The translations under genes and the position numbers were made by a program. From Fibrobacter succinogenes (GTDB lineage: Bacteria > Fibrobacterota > Fibrobacteria > Fibrobacterales > Fibrobacteraceae): a stretch of DNA of 64,000 bases. A model generated the notes under the pieces. The model was given only the letters and a program-made list of their open reading frames with translations. It was not told where the DNA came from and did no database searches. The DNA is taken from assembly GCA_902800345.1 (NCBI GenBank), contig CADCDO010000009.1, positions 20,081-84,080 on the forward strand, given 5' to 3'. Below, piece after piece: positions 54,470-62,654 of the stretch (the first letter of the stretch is position 1; each line of letters starts with the position of its first letter).

Positions 54470-55924
54470 CTACACTTTAAAGTCTTCTTTTTTCAAGTTC
54501 AAACGTTCCATGATTTCGCGCAACACCTTGCGGTCGATTCCAAGAATCATAGACGCCAGCGTCAAGTTCGCATTCGTGTCCTTGAGCGCACGCGATATGA
54601 CTTCGCGTTCGACCGCTTCGCGGGCTTCCTTGAGCGTGCGCGGCGAGGCTTTCGCCTGAACCTGCATATCGTCGAGTCCCAAATCTTTTGGCTGGATGAC
54701 GCCGTGGACCGCCTGCACCAGGCCTTTCTGGATGCGGTTTTCAAGTTCGCGCACGTTTCCCGGCCAATGGTAACCGAGCAAAGCCTTTTCGGCGTTACGA
54801 CTCAGATGGAACTTTCCGCGGCCATATTCCGCGCCATAACGTTGTATAAAGTTTTCCGCCAAGAGTACGACATCTTGACCGCGGTCGCGTAGCGGCGGGA
54901 TTTCAAGCGGCAGCACCTGTATGCGGAAGTAAAGGTCTTCGCGGAAACGCTTCTCGCGCACGGCTTCTTCCAAATCTACATGCGTTGCGCTGATGACACG
55001 GACGTTCACCGGGATTTCGCGGTTGTCGCCCACCCTCGTGATATGCTTTTCTTGCAGCACGCGCAAAAGCTTGACCTGCATATTGAGCGGGAGTTCGCCG
55101 ATTTCGTCGAGAAAAATCGTACCGCCGTCGGCTTCTTCAAAAAAGCCCTTCTTATTTTCGATGGCGCCCGTAAAAGAACCCTTCGCATGCCCGAACATGA
55201 GCGATTCCATCAAGTGCTCCGGAATGGCTCCGCAGTTCACGGCGATGAACGGTTTTTCGGCACGCGGGCTATGCTTGTGGATGTAGCGCGCCATCACTTC
55301 CTTGCCCGTGCCCGTCTCGCCACGGATGATCACCGGGAGCGGAAGCGGGGAAAGTTTGTCGGCCATGGCAATGACATCGACCATCGCTTTTGACGAATAA
55401 ACGATACCGTCACGACGGACAACATTCTTAAGCGCATCGAGCGATTCCTTGTCGCGCAAACGGTCGTAAGCAGCAAACGCAAATTTTTCGCAGACGGCGA
55501 CAAACGAATCAAAAAGGGAGCTGTCTTCTTCGGTGAAAGGCTCCTTGCGGGCGGCACGCTGCAAATAGAGATAACCCGCCTCGGAATCCGGCGTCCTAAA
55601 CGGAGACACCATGATGCTTGTAAGCTGGTTCTGCACAATGGACTTCGAAAGGTCGGCGGACTCGTCGTCCAGCTGGTTCCACACGACGGCGCGGTTTTCG
55701 TTTTTCGCGAGCTTGACCGCCGAAATCGAAATGGAAACACTTTCAGGATTCGAAAAATGGAGCGGTTCGTCGCCACCGATATCCAACACGGCGGCATCCG
55801 CATGCAAAACACCCTTCGCGACTTCCAGAATTTTCGGAAAAAGCGCCTCTGGTTGTTCCTCGTCCAAAAGCGTCTTGACCACATCGAGCATCTTTTCCGT
55901 GGCAAGCATCGATTCCGATTTCAT
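54470..55924 (-). CDS. Sigma-54-dependent activator with GAF domain
   Basis: 484 residues from ATG 55924 (AAAGGG upstream). Residues 1-165 are a GAF-type sensor domain. The AAA+ domain follows with Walker A GETGTGKE near residue 203, the sigma-54 contact loop HAKGSFTGAIE, Walker B GGTIFLDEIGE, the sensor region VRVISATH and the RFREDLYFRI motif. The C-terminus is a Fis-type helix-turn-helix (LTLASMILGIDRKVLREIME). Such proteins hydrolyse ATP to open RNA polymerase-sigma-54 promoters. The contact loop has Ser in place of the first Ala of GAFTGA. There is no receiver domain, so input is probably through GAF or the neighbouring kinase. Confidence 0.9.
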   Translation of the reverse strand: MKSESMLATEKMLDVVKTLLDEEQPEALFPKILEVAKGVLHADAAVLDIGGDEPLHFSNPESVSISISAVKLAKNENRAVVWNQLDDESADLSKSIVQNQLTSIMVSPFRTPDSEAGYLYLQRAARKEPFTEEDSSLFDSFVAVCEKFAFAAYDRLRDKESLDALKNVVRRDGIVYSSKAMVDVIAMADKLSPLPLPVIIRGETGTGKEVMARYIHKHSPRAEKPFIAVNCGAIPEHLMESLMFGHAKGSFTGAIENKKGFFEEADGGTIFLDEIGELPLNMQVKLLRVLQEKHITRVGDNREIPVNVRVISATHVDLEEAVREKRFREDLYFRIQVLPLEIPPLRDRGQDVVLLAENFIQRYGAEYGRGKFHLSRNAEKALLGYHWPGNVRELENRIQKGLVQAVHGVIQPKDLGLDDMQVQAKASPRTLKEAREAVEREVISRALKDTNANLTLASMILGIDRKVLREIMERLNLKKEDFKV

Positions 55925-55949
55925 AACAAAGCCCTTTAGCAATTAAGTG

Positions 55950-57158
55950 TCATTCGGCAGAGGGTACAGGGAGATCCAGGAGCAAACTATCGACTTTCAA
56001 ATTCGGTACATCGATACTTTCCGTAGCGGGTTCCATGTTCCTCGACCGTTTTAACAGACGGTCCCCTGTCGCATCGATACCGAAACTCATCGTTCCACCC
56101 GAAAACAACAGTATTATTAAAGCTAATATAAGAATCAAAACACCCAAAACGCCCCATTTTAGCCAATTTTTTTTCTTACAGGCCATGAAAGGCAACTCGT
56201 TTTCAGGGCCGTTTGGAACTTTTTGTGCCACATTTGAGGCGTTTTTAAAATCCGCCAAATTCGACTGGACAAACTGAGCGACACCCGTTGCAAATGCAAT
56301 TTCACCGGGGACCACCTTGTAAAGCGCAATTTCCAAAAGTTCATCGAGTTCGTCCAAGCCATCGATGCGTTCCGAGGCGTCCGAACGGAGAAGCCCCGCC
56401 CACAAAGGTTCAAGCGCCGAAAGCTCAAGCGCCCCTTCCGAAGATCCGAAGGCGCCCGTCGCATAAAGTTTTTCCGTGACATTTGCGTTCTGCACGTTCG
56501 CCATCTGCTCGGCAAAATGCTCATAGCCGTCAGCCTGGACCAGATCCTCGCCCGAAATCCAGCGGTACAGCAAAAGCCCGAGGCTGAAAATGTCGCTTTT
56601 CTCGTCTGGACTTTTTCCTTGGAACCGTTCCGGAGCCGCATACGCAAGCGTTCCCGGCCCCACAATTCCGCAATCGATCAAGACCGTGCGAAGTCCAAAA
56701 TCCGCAACTTTAGTTCCACCATTCCCACGAACAACGTTCATCCCCGCAGGATTTTCACAATCGACCGAAAAAATCACGTTCGCTGGGCTCAAGTCCCCAT
56801 GCGAAACTCCAAGTTTTCGCAAGGCCGCAAGCGCCGATACCACTTGCCGGAGCGCCAAAAGCGCCACAGGCACTGGGATGTGCGTGATTTTATCCGAAGT
56901 CATCCCTTCGATAAAATCATAGATTACATAGGACGTTGAATCACGGAGTCCCCATTCCTCGATGCGGTACAATCCTGGAACACGTACTTTGTACGCTTTT
57001 TCAACAACATTCTCGTCGAACGAAAAGCCTTCGTTGTACCACTTCAACACATAATTTTTTCCGCCGATGTTCAGGAGGTAAATAGACGCCTCGCCACCAC
57101 GATGCAGCAAGGAACCTCCCGTCACGGAGTCCAAGAGCGATTTTTCAGAATTTTTCAT
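55950..57158 (-). CDS. Membrane-anchored Ser/Thr protein kinase
   Basis: 402 residues from ATG 57158; upstream in-frame ATG 57227 lies inside the preceding gene. Kinase motifs: Gly-rich loop RGGEAS (20-24), Lys39 in YVLKWYN, and catalytic SHGDLSPANV with Asp122 and Asn127. The metal-binding DFG is ambiguous, either ADFGL at 153 or IDCGI at 162; then GTLAYAAPERF follows. A Ser/Gly-rich insertion lies between the catalytic loop and the activation segment. A single transmembrane helix (residues 325-345) leaves a short outer tail. It is encoded between a TPR lipoprotein and the sigma-54 activator, so it may regulate that activator. Confidence 0.8.
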   Translation of the reverse strand: MKNSEKSLLDSVTGGSLLHRGGEASIYLLNIGGKNYVLKWYNEGFSFDENVVEKAYKVRVPGLYRIEEWGLRDSTSYVIYDFIEGMTSDKITHIPVPVALLALRQVVSALAALRKLGVSHGDLSPANVIFSVDCENPAGMNVVRGNGGTKVADFGLRTVLIDCGIVGPGTLAYAAPERFQGKSPDEKSDIFSLGLLLYRWISGEDLVQADGYEHFAEQMANVQNANVTEKLYATGAFGSSEGALELSALEPLWAGLLRSDASERIDGLDELDELLEIALYKVVPGEIAFATGVAQFVQSNLADFKNASNVAQKVPNGPENELPFMACKKKNWLKWGVLGVLILILALIILLFSGGTMSFGIDATGDRLLKRSRNMEPATESIDVPNLKVDSLLLDLPVPSAE

Positions 57159-57169
57159 GGTCCGCCCGT

Positions 57170-57898
57170 TCACAGTTTTCCCGAATAGACCATCGCCCTG
57201 AGCGAATCTTCCGCCACGTGCGTCCACTTGGCTAGCACCGGGTCATCAGGCAAAGCCTCATGGCCCATCGACCAGATGTCCCATGCGGATTCGTAGTCGC
57301 GGACGTTCCAGTAAAGGTTCCCGAGATTCACATAAGCCGATGCGAATTTCGGATCTTTCGTAACGATGTACGCATAAATTTTCTTGGCGCCGTCGGTATC
57401 GCCCAGACCGCCAAGAATCAAAGCCTTCAAGTTATAGCTAAAGTAATTTTCGGGATCCAGCTGGATGGACTTGTCCAAAAGCGGGAGCACATTCGCCTGT
57501 TCGTTCTCCGAAAGCATCGCCCGCGCCAAGTAAAACAGCGAAGTCGAATACATGGGCTTCACCTTCTCGCCGCTATCGACCACGGACAAAATCTTGAATT
57601 CCTGGACGGTACGTTCCCACAGCGCAAGCGTTTTTTCCTTCAGACGTTCCTTATCTTCGGCAATTCCATAATAAGCAATCGCAAGTCCGTAGCGGGCGTC
57701 CCGATTAGCAGGTTCAGCATCCAGAACCTTCGAAAAATTCGCCACCGCACGGTCGTAATCGCCAATACTAAGAGCTTCACCCGCACGATACATGTCATTT
57801 TCAACGCACGCACAAAAGAATATCGCCATGAACATCGCGACAACCAACACAAAGAACGAGCCGTCCAAGCGGCAATAACCCAGCCAAGTTTTTTGCAT
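57170..57898 (-). CDS. TPR lipoprotein
   Basis: 242 residues with a long hydrophobic N-terminus and lipobox FFCAC. The mature part has five or six TPR units, for example GDYDRAVANFSKVLDAEPAN and PKFASAYVNLGNLYWNVRDY. First gene of the minus-strand operon with kinase, sigma-54 activator, secreted protein and barrel protein; the kinase starts 11 bases after its stop. TPR lipoproteins often bind partners at the outer membrane. Confidence 0.75.
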   Translation of the reverse strand: MQKTWLGYCRLDGSFFVLVVAMFMAIFFCACVENDMYRAGEALSIGDYDRAVANFSKVLDAEPANRDARYGLAIAYYGIAEDKERLKEKTLALWERTVQEFKILSVVDSGEKVKPMYSTSLFYLARAMLSENEQANVLPLLDKSIQLDPENYFSYNLKALILGGLGDTDGAKKIYAYIVTKDPKFASAYVNLGNLYWNVRDYESAWDIWSMGHEALPDDPVLAKWTHVAEDSLRAMVYSGKL

Positions 57899-57905
57899 GA
57901 TAGTA

Positions 57906-58213
57906 AGTATATAATATTTTAGATCTTAGAGCTTAGGACTTAGAGCTTAGAGGAGTCATCCGGAGGGGTAGTGGGAAGTTGGTAGAACTTAGAGCTTAGT
58001 AGGAAGTAGACAGTAGGCGGTAGGAAGTTGAAAGTGAACGTCATCCTGAGTGTAACGAAGACAACTCAGAAGGCGAGCGTTGCAAAAATGAGTTTACTCA
58101 TTTTTATAATCGAGCCGAAGAGTTGGGGCTTTAGCCCGGGCTTTAGCCCAATCCAGTGAAGGTTTGAAGTATGAGCTGTGGGGTTTAGTTGGTAGAGCTT
58201 AGTAGGCGGTAGG
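57906..58213. repeat. Repeat-rich non-coding stretch
   Basis: Iterated TTAGAGCTTAG and GTAGGAAGTTG units, a GTCATCCTGAG element at 58040-58050, a hairpin AAAATGAG-TTTA-CTCATTTT near 58084-58105, and a GGCTTTAGCCCGGGCTTTAGCC tandem near 58125. There is no coding region. It shares parts with the insertion in the PHP gene and with 32060-32215. Confidence 0.8.
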
Positions 58214-58218
58214 AAGTT

Positions 58219-58254
58219 GAAAAACACCACCCAACGGTATGGGTGGTGTTTTTT
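58219..58254. terminator. Bidirectional terminator
   Basis: A perfect 11-bp stem AACACCACCCA/TGGGTGGTGTT is flanked by A and T runs. It ends the DUF3332 gene on the minus strand. Confidence 0.9.
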
Positions 58255-58276
58255 AATGACAAATTTCGTTTTTCGG

Positions 58277-58714
58277 TTATTTGTCGACTTCGTACTGGGC
58301 AACGAGGTTGCCTTCGGCGTCAAGAGCACGGACAACGTTTTCGTCACGCTGGAGGGTGAGGTTCGTGGTTTCGCCATTGGACGTGGTATACTGCACGGAG
58401 AGCGAACCGTCTTCGTTCTTCACCGCAGCGACAGAATTGCCCTGTTCGTCCTTCTGGTAGTAGGAGTCATCCGCAGCAAGCGGATTGGAACCCGTCCAGA
58501 ATTCGACCGTATTGAGGACCAGCCAGTCCACAAGACCCAGGCTGATCGGATAAATCGGGACGACCCACATGAGGAAGTGGACGCAGGAATTGAGCCACTT
58601 GTTGCCCAAAGTGCCGTTCCAGCGGAGGAGCTTTTTAGTGAGGCCATAGCTACCATGGCAGCCGGAGAGGACGAGAACACTTGCGCAAAGCAAAGCGATA
58701 ATTGCTTTTTTCAT
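58277..58714 (-). CDS. DUF3332 lipoprotein
   Basis: 145 residues from ATG 58714 with AAGGAG upstream. Lipobox VLSGC. The motif LTKKLLRWNGTLGNKWLNSC and the following aromatic segment (FLMWVVPIYPISLGLVDWLV) are typical of DUF3332, usually annotated as a cell-envelope lipoprotein of unknown function. The C-terminal half is an acidic beta region. Single-gene unit with its own terminator. Confidence 0.8.
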   Translation of the reverse strand: MKKAIIALLCASVLVLSGCHGSYGLTKKLLRWNGTLGNKWLNSCVHFLMWVVPIYPISLGLVDWLVLNTVEFWTGSNPLAADDSYYQKDEQGNSVAAVKNEDGSLSVQYTTSNGETTNLTLQRDENVVRALDAEGNLVAQYEVDK

Positions 58715-58814
58715 ATTTACAAACTCCTTATATTTAAGTGACTTTTGTATGACGAAAAATATAAGAAAGAATGTCAAAAAAAGCTAGTCAGGCGCAAAGG
58801 CGTAATCTATAAAT

Positions 58815-59219
58815 TTACGGGAGCAGGCCGCCGAGCGTGAGCAATATCACATGGGGCTTGAGAATCCTCAGCCGTTTCAGGTGTTGCGGCTTTATCCAGC
58901 GAAAATCGTCATAGCCATATATATGGAAATAGTTCCTCCGGAGCTCGACTTCGTAACCCCAAAGGCGACTCCCATCGGCAAGCGCGCCGCCCTCCTTGGC
59001 AATCTCACACGGAAAATCGGTAGCCCCGATCGAGCGCATTCGTTCCGGATTGACAGAAAGCCGCTCGAAAAGTACACGTTCCAGAGCATCTTCGAGAGTC
59101 TCGTTTTCATCGAGAGATTCTGTCGGGGGTTCCCAAAATCCAGGAAAAGCCATGCCGGACGACCTTTTACATACCAGGACACGCCCTTTCCGGCGAATTA
59201 TTCCGCAAACAGCTAACAT
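58815..59219 (-). CDS. Degenerate Nudix-fold protein
   Basis: 134 residues with the MutT-like layout: an N-terminal strand (CGIIRRKGRVLVCKRS), a Nudix-box region (FWEPPTESLDENETLEDALE), and a C-terminal half resembling the MutY/MutT partner domain (FRWIKPQHLKRL). The catalytic box normally reads G-x5-E-x7-R-E-U-x-E-E; here REUxEE is RVLFER, losing two acidic ligands. NTP hydrolysis is therefore doubtful. GGGGGG precedes the ATG. Confidence 0.7.
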   Translation of the reverse strand: MLAVCGIIRRKGRVLVCKRSSGMAFPGFWEPPTESLDENETLEDALERVLFERLSVNPERMRSIGATDFPCEIAKEGGALADGSRLWGYEVELRRNYFHIYGYDDFRWIKPQHLKRLRILKPHVILLTLGGLLP

Positions 59220-59344
59220 TTACCCCCCTTCCAGAGATTTTTTCCATAGCATTTCTTTTAAATTTCTTTTATCTTTTCAATGAATCTACAAAAAACATAT
59301 ATATTAGATAGAATTTGTCGGTTCGGAAACAAGGAGAAAGTTTT

Positions 59345-60901
59345 ATGAAAACGCTAACTAGACTTGCATGTATCATCACGTCTATTGCGGTTTCTTCCGT
59401 TTTTGCGGCAAAGGCCCCCGCAGCAAAGCAGGCTCACAAGCAACAAGAACCGCTCGTCATTTGGATTATGCCGAACGGAGCATCGCCTCAAGAAACGCTC
59501 GAACAGAGGCTCAATCTTTTTACCAAGAAAACAGGCCTAAAGACGAGAGTCGTCGTGCTCGACTGGGGCGAAGCCTGGAACCGCATCACGACAGCTCTCT
59601 CCTCCGGCACTGACGCACCGGACGTGCTGCAGCTCGGCACCACCTGGATTCCATACTTTGCCTCCCGTGGCGAAATCAAGCCCCTGAACGAGTGGCTCCC
59701 GATGATAGACTCTACGAGGTTTGTTTCCGTCAGCTGGAACACGACCCGCATCGACTCCGATACGACGGTCTATTCCATCCCGTGGTTCATCGACATCCGC
59801 CCGATTCTTGCAAACAAGCGCATTCTTAAAAAGAACAATATCAAGCCCGAAGACATAGCGACATTCGACGGCTTCGTGAGCGCCATCCGCAAGGTGAACG
59901 ACAGCCACGAAACACTCGAAGACGGAACCAAAATTCGCGCATTCGCGTTTCCGGGCAAGAGCGACTGGAACATTCCGCACAATTTTGCGCCCTGGGTCTG
60001 GAGCAATGGCGGCAATTTCATTTCCAAAGACGACAACGGCCGATGGAAAGCAAGCATTCTTACTCCAAAGACAATTTATGGCATCGCCAAATACTTGAGC
60101 TTCGTGCTGGATTCCCTCGTGAGCACAGACGCCCTGCAGATGAATACGGCACAAATCGTGCAGCACTTTAATGCAGGCGAACTAGCCTTTATCGTGAACA
60201 CCTCCGAAGTCATCATGCAGACGCGCATCGAAGGCGCAAAAGGCGGGCTCATCAACACGGGAATCGGCCGCGACAGCATCATGGCGCTCCCCATCCCGAC
60301 AGGTACGGACGGATCCATCTGCTTTATCGGAGGCAGTAACCTCGCCATTCCGACAGGCAACAAAAGGCCGGAAGCCCTGGAACTTTTACTTTATCTCACC
60401 AACGACGAAAACTTGAACGCCTACACCAAGCAGATAGGCATGCTTCCCGCCTCCAAGAAGGTGCTCAAGAACTGGTCCAAGGATAACGACTACAAGGCGC
60501 TTGTGCCGATGCTCGAAACCGGCAAGACCTATACCGCCATTCCCGAATGGGGCGATATCGAACAGATTCTCGTCTCGATGTTCAGCGCCATCTGGGACCA
60601 TCTCGAAATCCCGGCGCTCTATTCCGAAGAAAAGATTTACAAAATTCTCATGAGCTATTCAAACGAAATCAACAAGAGGCTGAACCACAGAACTTCGGGC
60701 GACCTGACGTTCGCCGAATTCCGCGAGACATGGCACCAGGCGCTGGGAATCCACGACGAAAACAAGAATACCCGCCATATCTTGGAAGAACCGAAACCGA
60801 CCGAAGAACTCGATTCGGGATTCAGCCGCACGCCATGGATTTTCGCCATCGCGGTACTCCTCGGATTTATATTCACCTTCACCCGCAAAAAGAAACGCTA
60901 A
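59345..60901 (+). CDS. Membrane-tethered extracellular solute-binding protein
   Basis: 518 residues from ATG 59345 with AAGGAG upstream. Signal peptide MKTLTRLACIITSIAVSSVF. Family-1 sugar-binding fold: EPLVIWIMPNGASPQETLEQ, APDVLQLGTTWIPYFASRGE, then GELAFIVNTSEVI and MALPIPTGTDGSICFIGGSN. After residue 490 a transmembrane helix (PWIFAIAVLLGFIFTF) and KKKR follow, so the protein is anchored in the inner membrane. There are no ABC permease genes next to it; the GGDEF gene follows 31 bases later. A sensing role upstream of that gene is inferred. Confidence 0.8.
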   Translation: MKTLTRLACIITSIAVSSVFAAKAPAAKQAHKQQEPLVIWIMPNGASPQETLEQRLNLFTKKTGLKTRVVVLDWGEAWNRITTALSSGTDAPDVLQLGTTWIPYFASRGEIKPLNEWLPMIDSTRFVSVSWNTTRIDSDTTVYSIPWFIDIRPILANKRILKKNNIKPEDIATFDGFVSAIRKVNDSHETLEDGTKIRAFAFPGKSDWNIPHNFAPWVWSNGGNFISKDDNGRWKASILTPKTIYGIAKYLSFVLDSLVSTDALQMNTAQIVQHFNAGELAFIVNTSEVIMQTRIEGAKGGLINTGIGRDSIMALPIPTGTDGSICFIGGSNLAIPTGNKRPEALELLLYLTNDENLNAYTKQIGMLPASKKVLKNWSKDNDYKALVPMLETGKTYTAIPEWGDIEQILVSMFSAIWDHLEIPALYSEEKIYKILMSYSNEINKRLNHRTSGDLTFAEFRETWHQALGIHDENKNTRHILEEPKPTEELDSGFSRTPWIFAIAVLLGFIFTFTRKKKR

Positions 60902-60932
60902 CAGCTAGCCTAAAGTTCTATCAAAAACCACA

Positions 60933-62636
60933 ATGAGTAGCTTAAGACTTTCAAATATTACGAACAGCATCATCATCAAAAGTTTGTTGCTTTTGATTGT
61001 TTCGATGCTACTCATCGTAACGATAGGAACATACTTCTTCACGCAAAAACAGATGAAGACGACGCTCAAGCTGAGCTACGATACGAACGAGACCCAGCTG
61101 CAGCAGCTTGCAAACACCGTCAACAACGAAATGGAACAGTTCGCGAGCCGCCTTACGCTACTCGCCAAGACTTCCGAGATCCAGAGCATGGACAAGCTTA
61201 CGGCGGCAGGCTATCTCAAAAGCTACAATATTTCTTCGCTATTCATCTCGGGCGAATCCATTTCGCTTTTCGACAGGAACTTCAATCTTGTCTGCAACAA
61301 TTCCATGCTGGGGTCCGCCAAGATTACCTACCCCATCGAGTTCAACAAGATTTCGCCGCACCGTCCCACGATATCGCCATGGTACCGCGACACCGACGGG
61401 ACCCCAAAGCGCGCCTTCGGAGTCGTCGTTTCGGACAGAGCCCACGGGGATGGCCGTCTTGTCGCGAATTTTTCCATCCGTCGCCTTTGGAAAAACTTTT
61501 CCGATTACAAAGTAGGACAAAACGGCATTCTCATCGCCTGCAACAGCCAAGGTGAAATTCTCTACCATCCCAACATGAGGAAATGGCTTGACGGAGTCCA
61601 TAAGTTATCCGAACTCGGACTCGGCGACATGAACATCAAGCAGGATGACAAAAACAACATCCAGTTCCTGAAACTCGACAACGGGACAACCTACCTTATC
61701 AACCGGTCATTCAACCCGAGCTACGATCTCGGTCTTATCGCGCTCCAGCCCAAGAGCGAAATCGATGCCATGGTTTCGTCCGTAAAGCATATCAGCCGGA
61801 TTATCTTGTACTGTTCCATCATCGCCATCTTGCTCGTGTCCCTCTGGCAGATCCTGATTGTCTGCAAGCCGCTCAACAACTTGATCGACCACATTTCGCA
61901 GATTACCGAAGGCAATATCGACATCGAAGAGTTCAAGTCCAAACGGAGCCAGGACGAAATCGGTCGTTTGTCCAAAGTCTTCAACCAGATGCACGCCACC
62001 ATCAAGAGACAGATCAAGGAATTGAACGAACATAGGGCATTGCTCGAAAAAGAAGTCAAGGAACGCACGTTCGAGCTAGAACAGGCCAACAAAAAATTGG
62101 ACATCATTTCCAGAACAGACGAACTGACGCAATTACCGAACCGTCGCGACATGCAAAGGACCATCGAAAAAGAGGTCGAACGATCCAAGCGTCTGGAAAA
62201 AGTGTTCAGCATCATCTTCATCGATATCGATTATTTCAAGAGAGTCAACGACACTTACGGTCATGCCGCCGGCGATGCGGTGCTCAAGTCCGTCGCGAGC
62301 ACCATCCGTAGCCTGCTCCGTAAATACGACGTTCTCGCTCGTTACGGCGGCGAAGAATTTTTGACGCTACTTCCGGAGACGGAACAACGGGACGCCGCCC
62401 ACGTGGCCGAACGTTTCCGCAAACAAATCGAGAACCAGACCATTTTCTTCAGCGGTCAAGAAATCAAGGTCACCATCACACTTGGCGTAGCCCAGTTCGA
62501 CAGCAATCTCGGCGCAGAAAAGTGCATCCAGCTTGCAGACAAAGCGCTTTACGAAGGCAAGGAACACGGCAGGAACCGTGTCATCATTTGGGAAAACGAC
62601 AAGTCCTTCGAAAGCACGGAAAGTACGCAATCGTAA
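60933..62636 (+). CDS. Membrane GGDEF receptor with Cache-like sensor
   Basis: 567 residues: a transmembrane helix (about 15-35), a periplasmic Cache-type domain (about 40-285, with SPWYRDTDGTPKRAFGVVVS), a second helix (290-310), a HAMP domain, a coiled coil, and a GGDEF domain. That domain has DELTQLPNRRDMQRT, IDIDYFKRVNDTYGHAAGD and RYGGEEF near residue 470. It should make cyclic di-GMP in response to an outer signal. The tethered binding protein encoded just upstream could present ligand to the Cache domain. No EAL domain. No allosteric RxxD site was noted before GGEEF. Confidence 0.9.
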   Translation: MSSLRLSNITNSIIIKSLLLLIVSMLLIVTIGTYFFTQKQMKTTLKLSYDTNETQLQQLANTVNNEMEQFASRLTLLAKTSEIQSMDKLTAAGYLKSYNISSLFISGESISLFDRNFNLVCNNSMLGSAKITYPIEFNKISPHRPTISPWYRDTDGTPKRAFGVVVSDRAHGDGRLVANFSIRRLWKNFSDYKVGQNGILIACNSQGEILYHPNMRKWLDGVHKLSELGLGDMNIKQDDKNNIQFLKLDNGTTYLINRSFNPSYDLGLIALQPKSEIDAMVSSVKHISRIILYCSIIAILLVSLWQILIVCKPLNNLIDHISQITEGNIDIEEFKSKRSQDEIGRLSKVFNQMHATIKRQIKELNEHRALLEKEVKERTFELEQANKKLDIISRTDELTQLPNRRDMQRTIEKEVERSKRLEKVFSIIFIDIDYFKRVNDTYGHAAGDAVLKSVASTIRSLLRKYDVLARYGGEEFLTLLPETEQRDAAHVAERFRKQIENQTIFFSGQEIKVTITLGVAQFDSNLGAEKCIQLADKALYEGKEHGRNRVIIWENDKSFESTESTQS

Positions 62637-62641
62637 ATTTC

Positions 62642-62647
62642 TATTTT
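62642..62647 (+). promoter_or_regulatory. -10 box of dusA, leaderless type
   Basis: TATTTT at 62642-62647 lies 7 bases before the ATG, within CTATTTTTGCGTCC, as at dedA and uvrA. No clear -35 box was found, so this call is weaker. Confidence 0.45.
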
Positions 62648-62654
62648 TGCGTCC

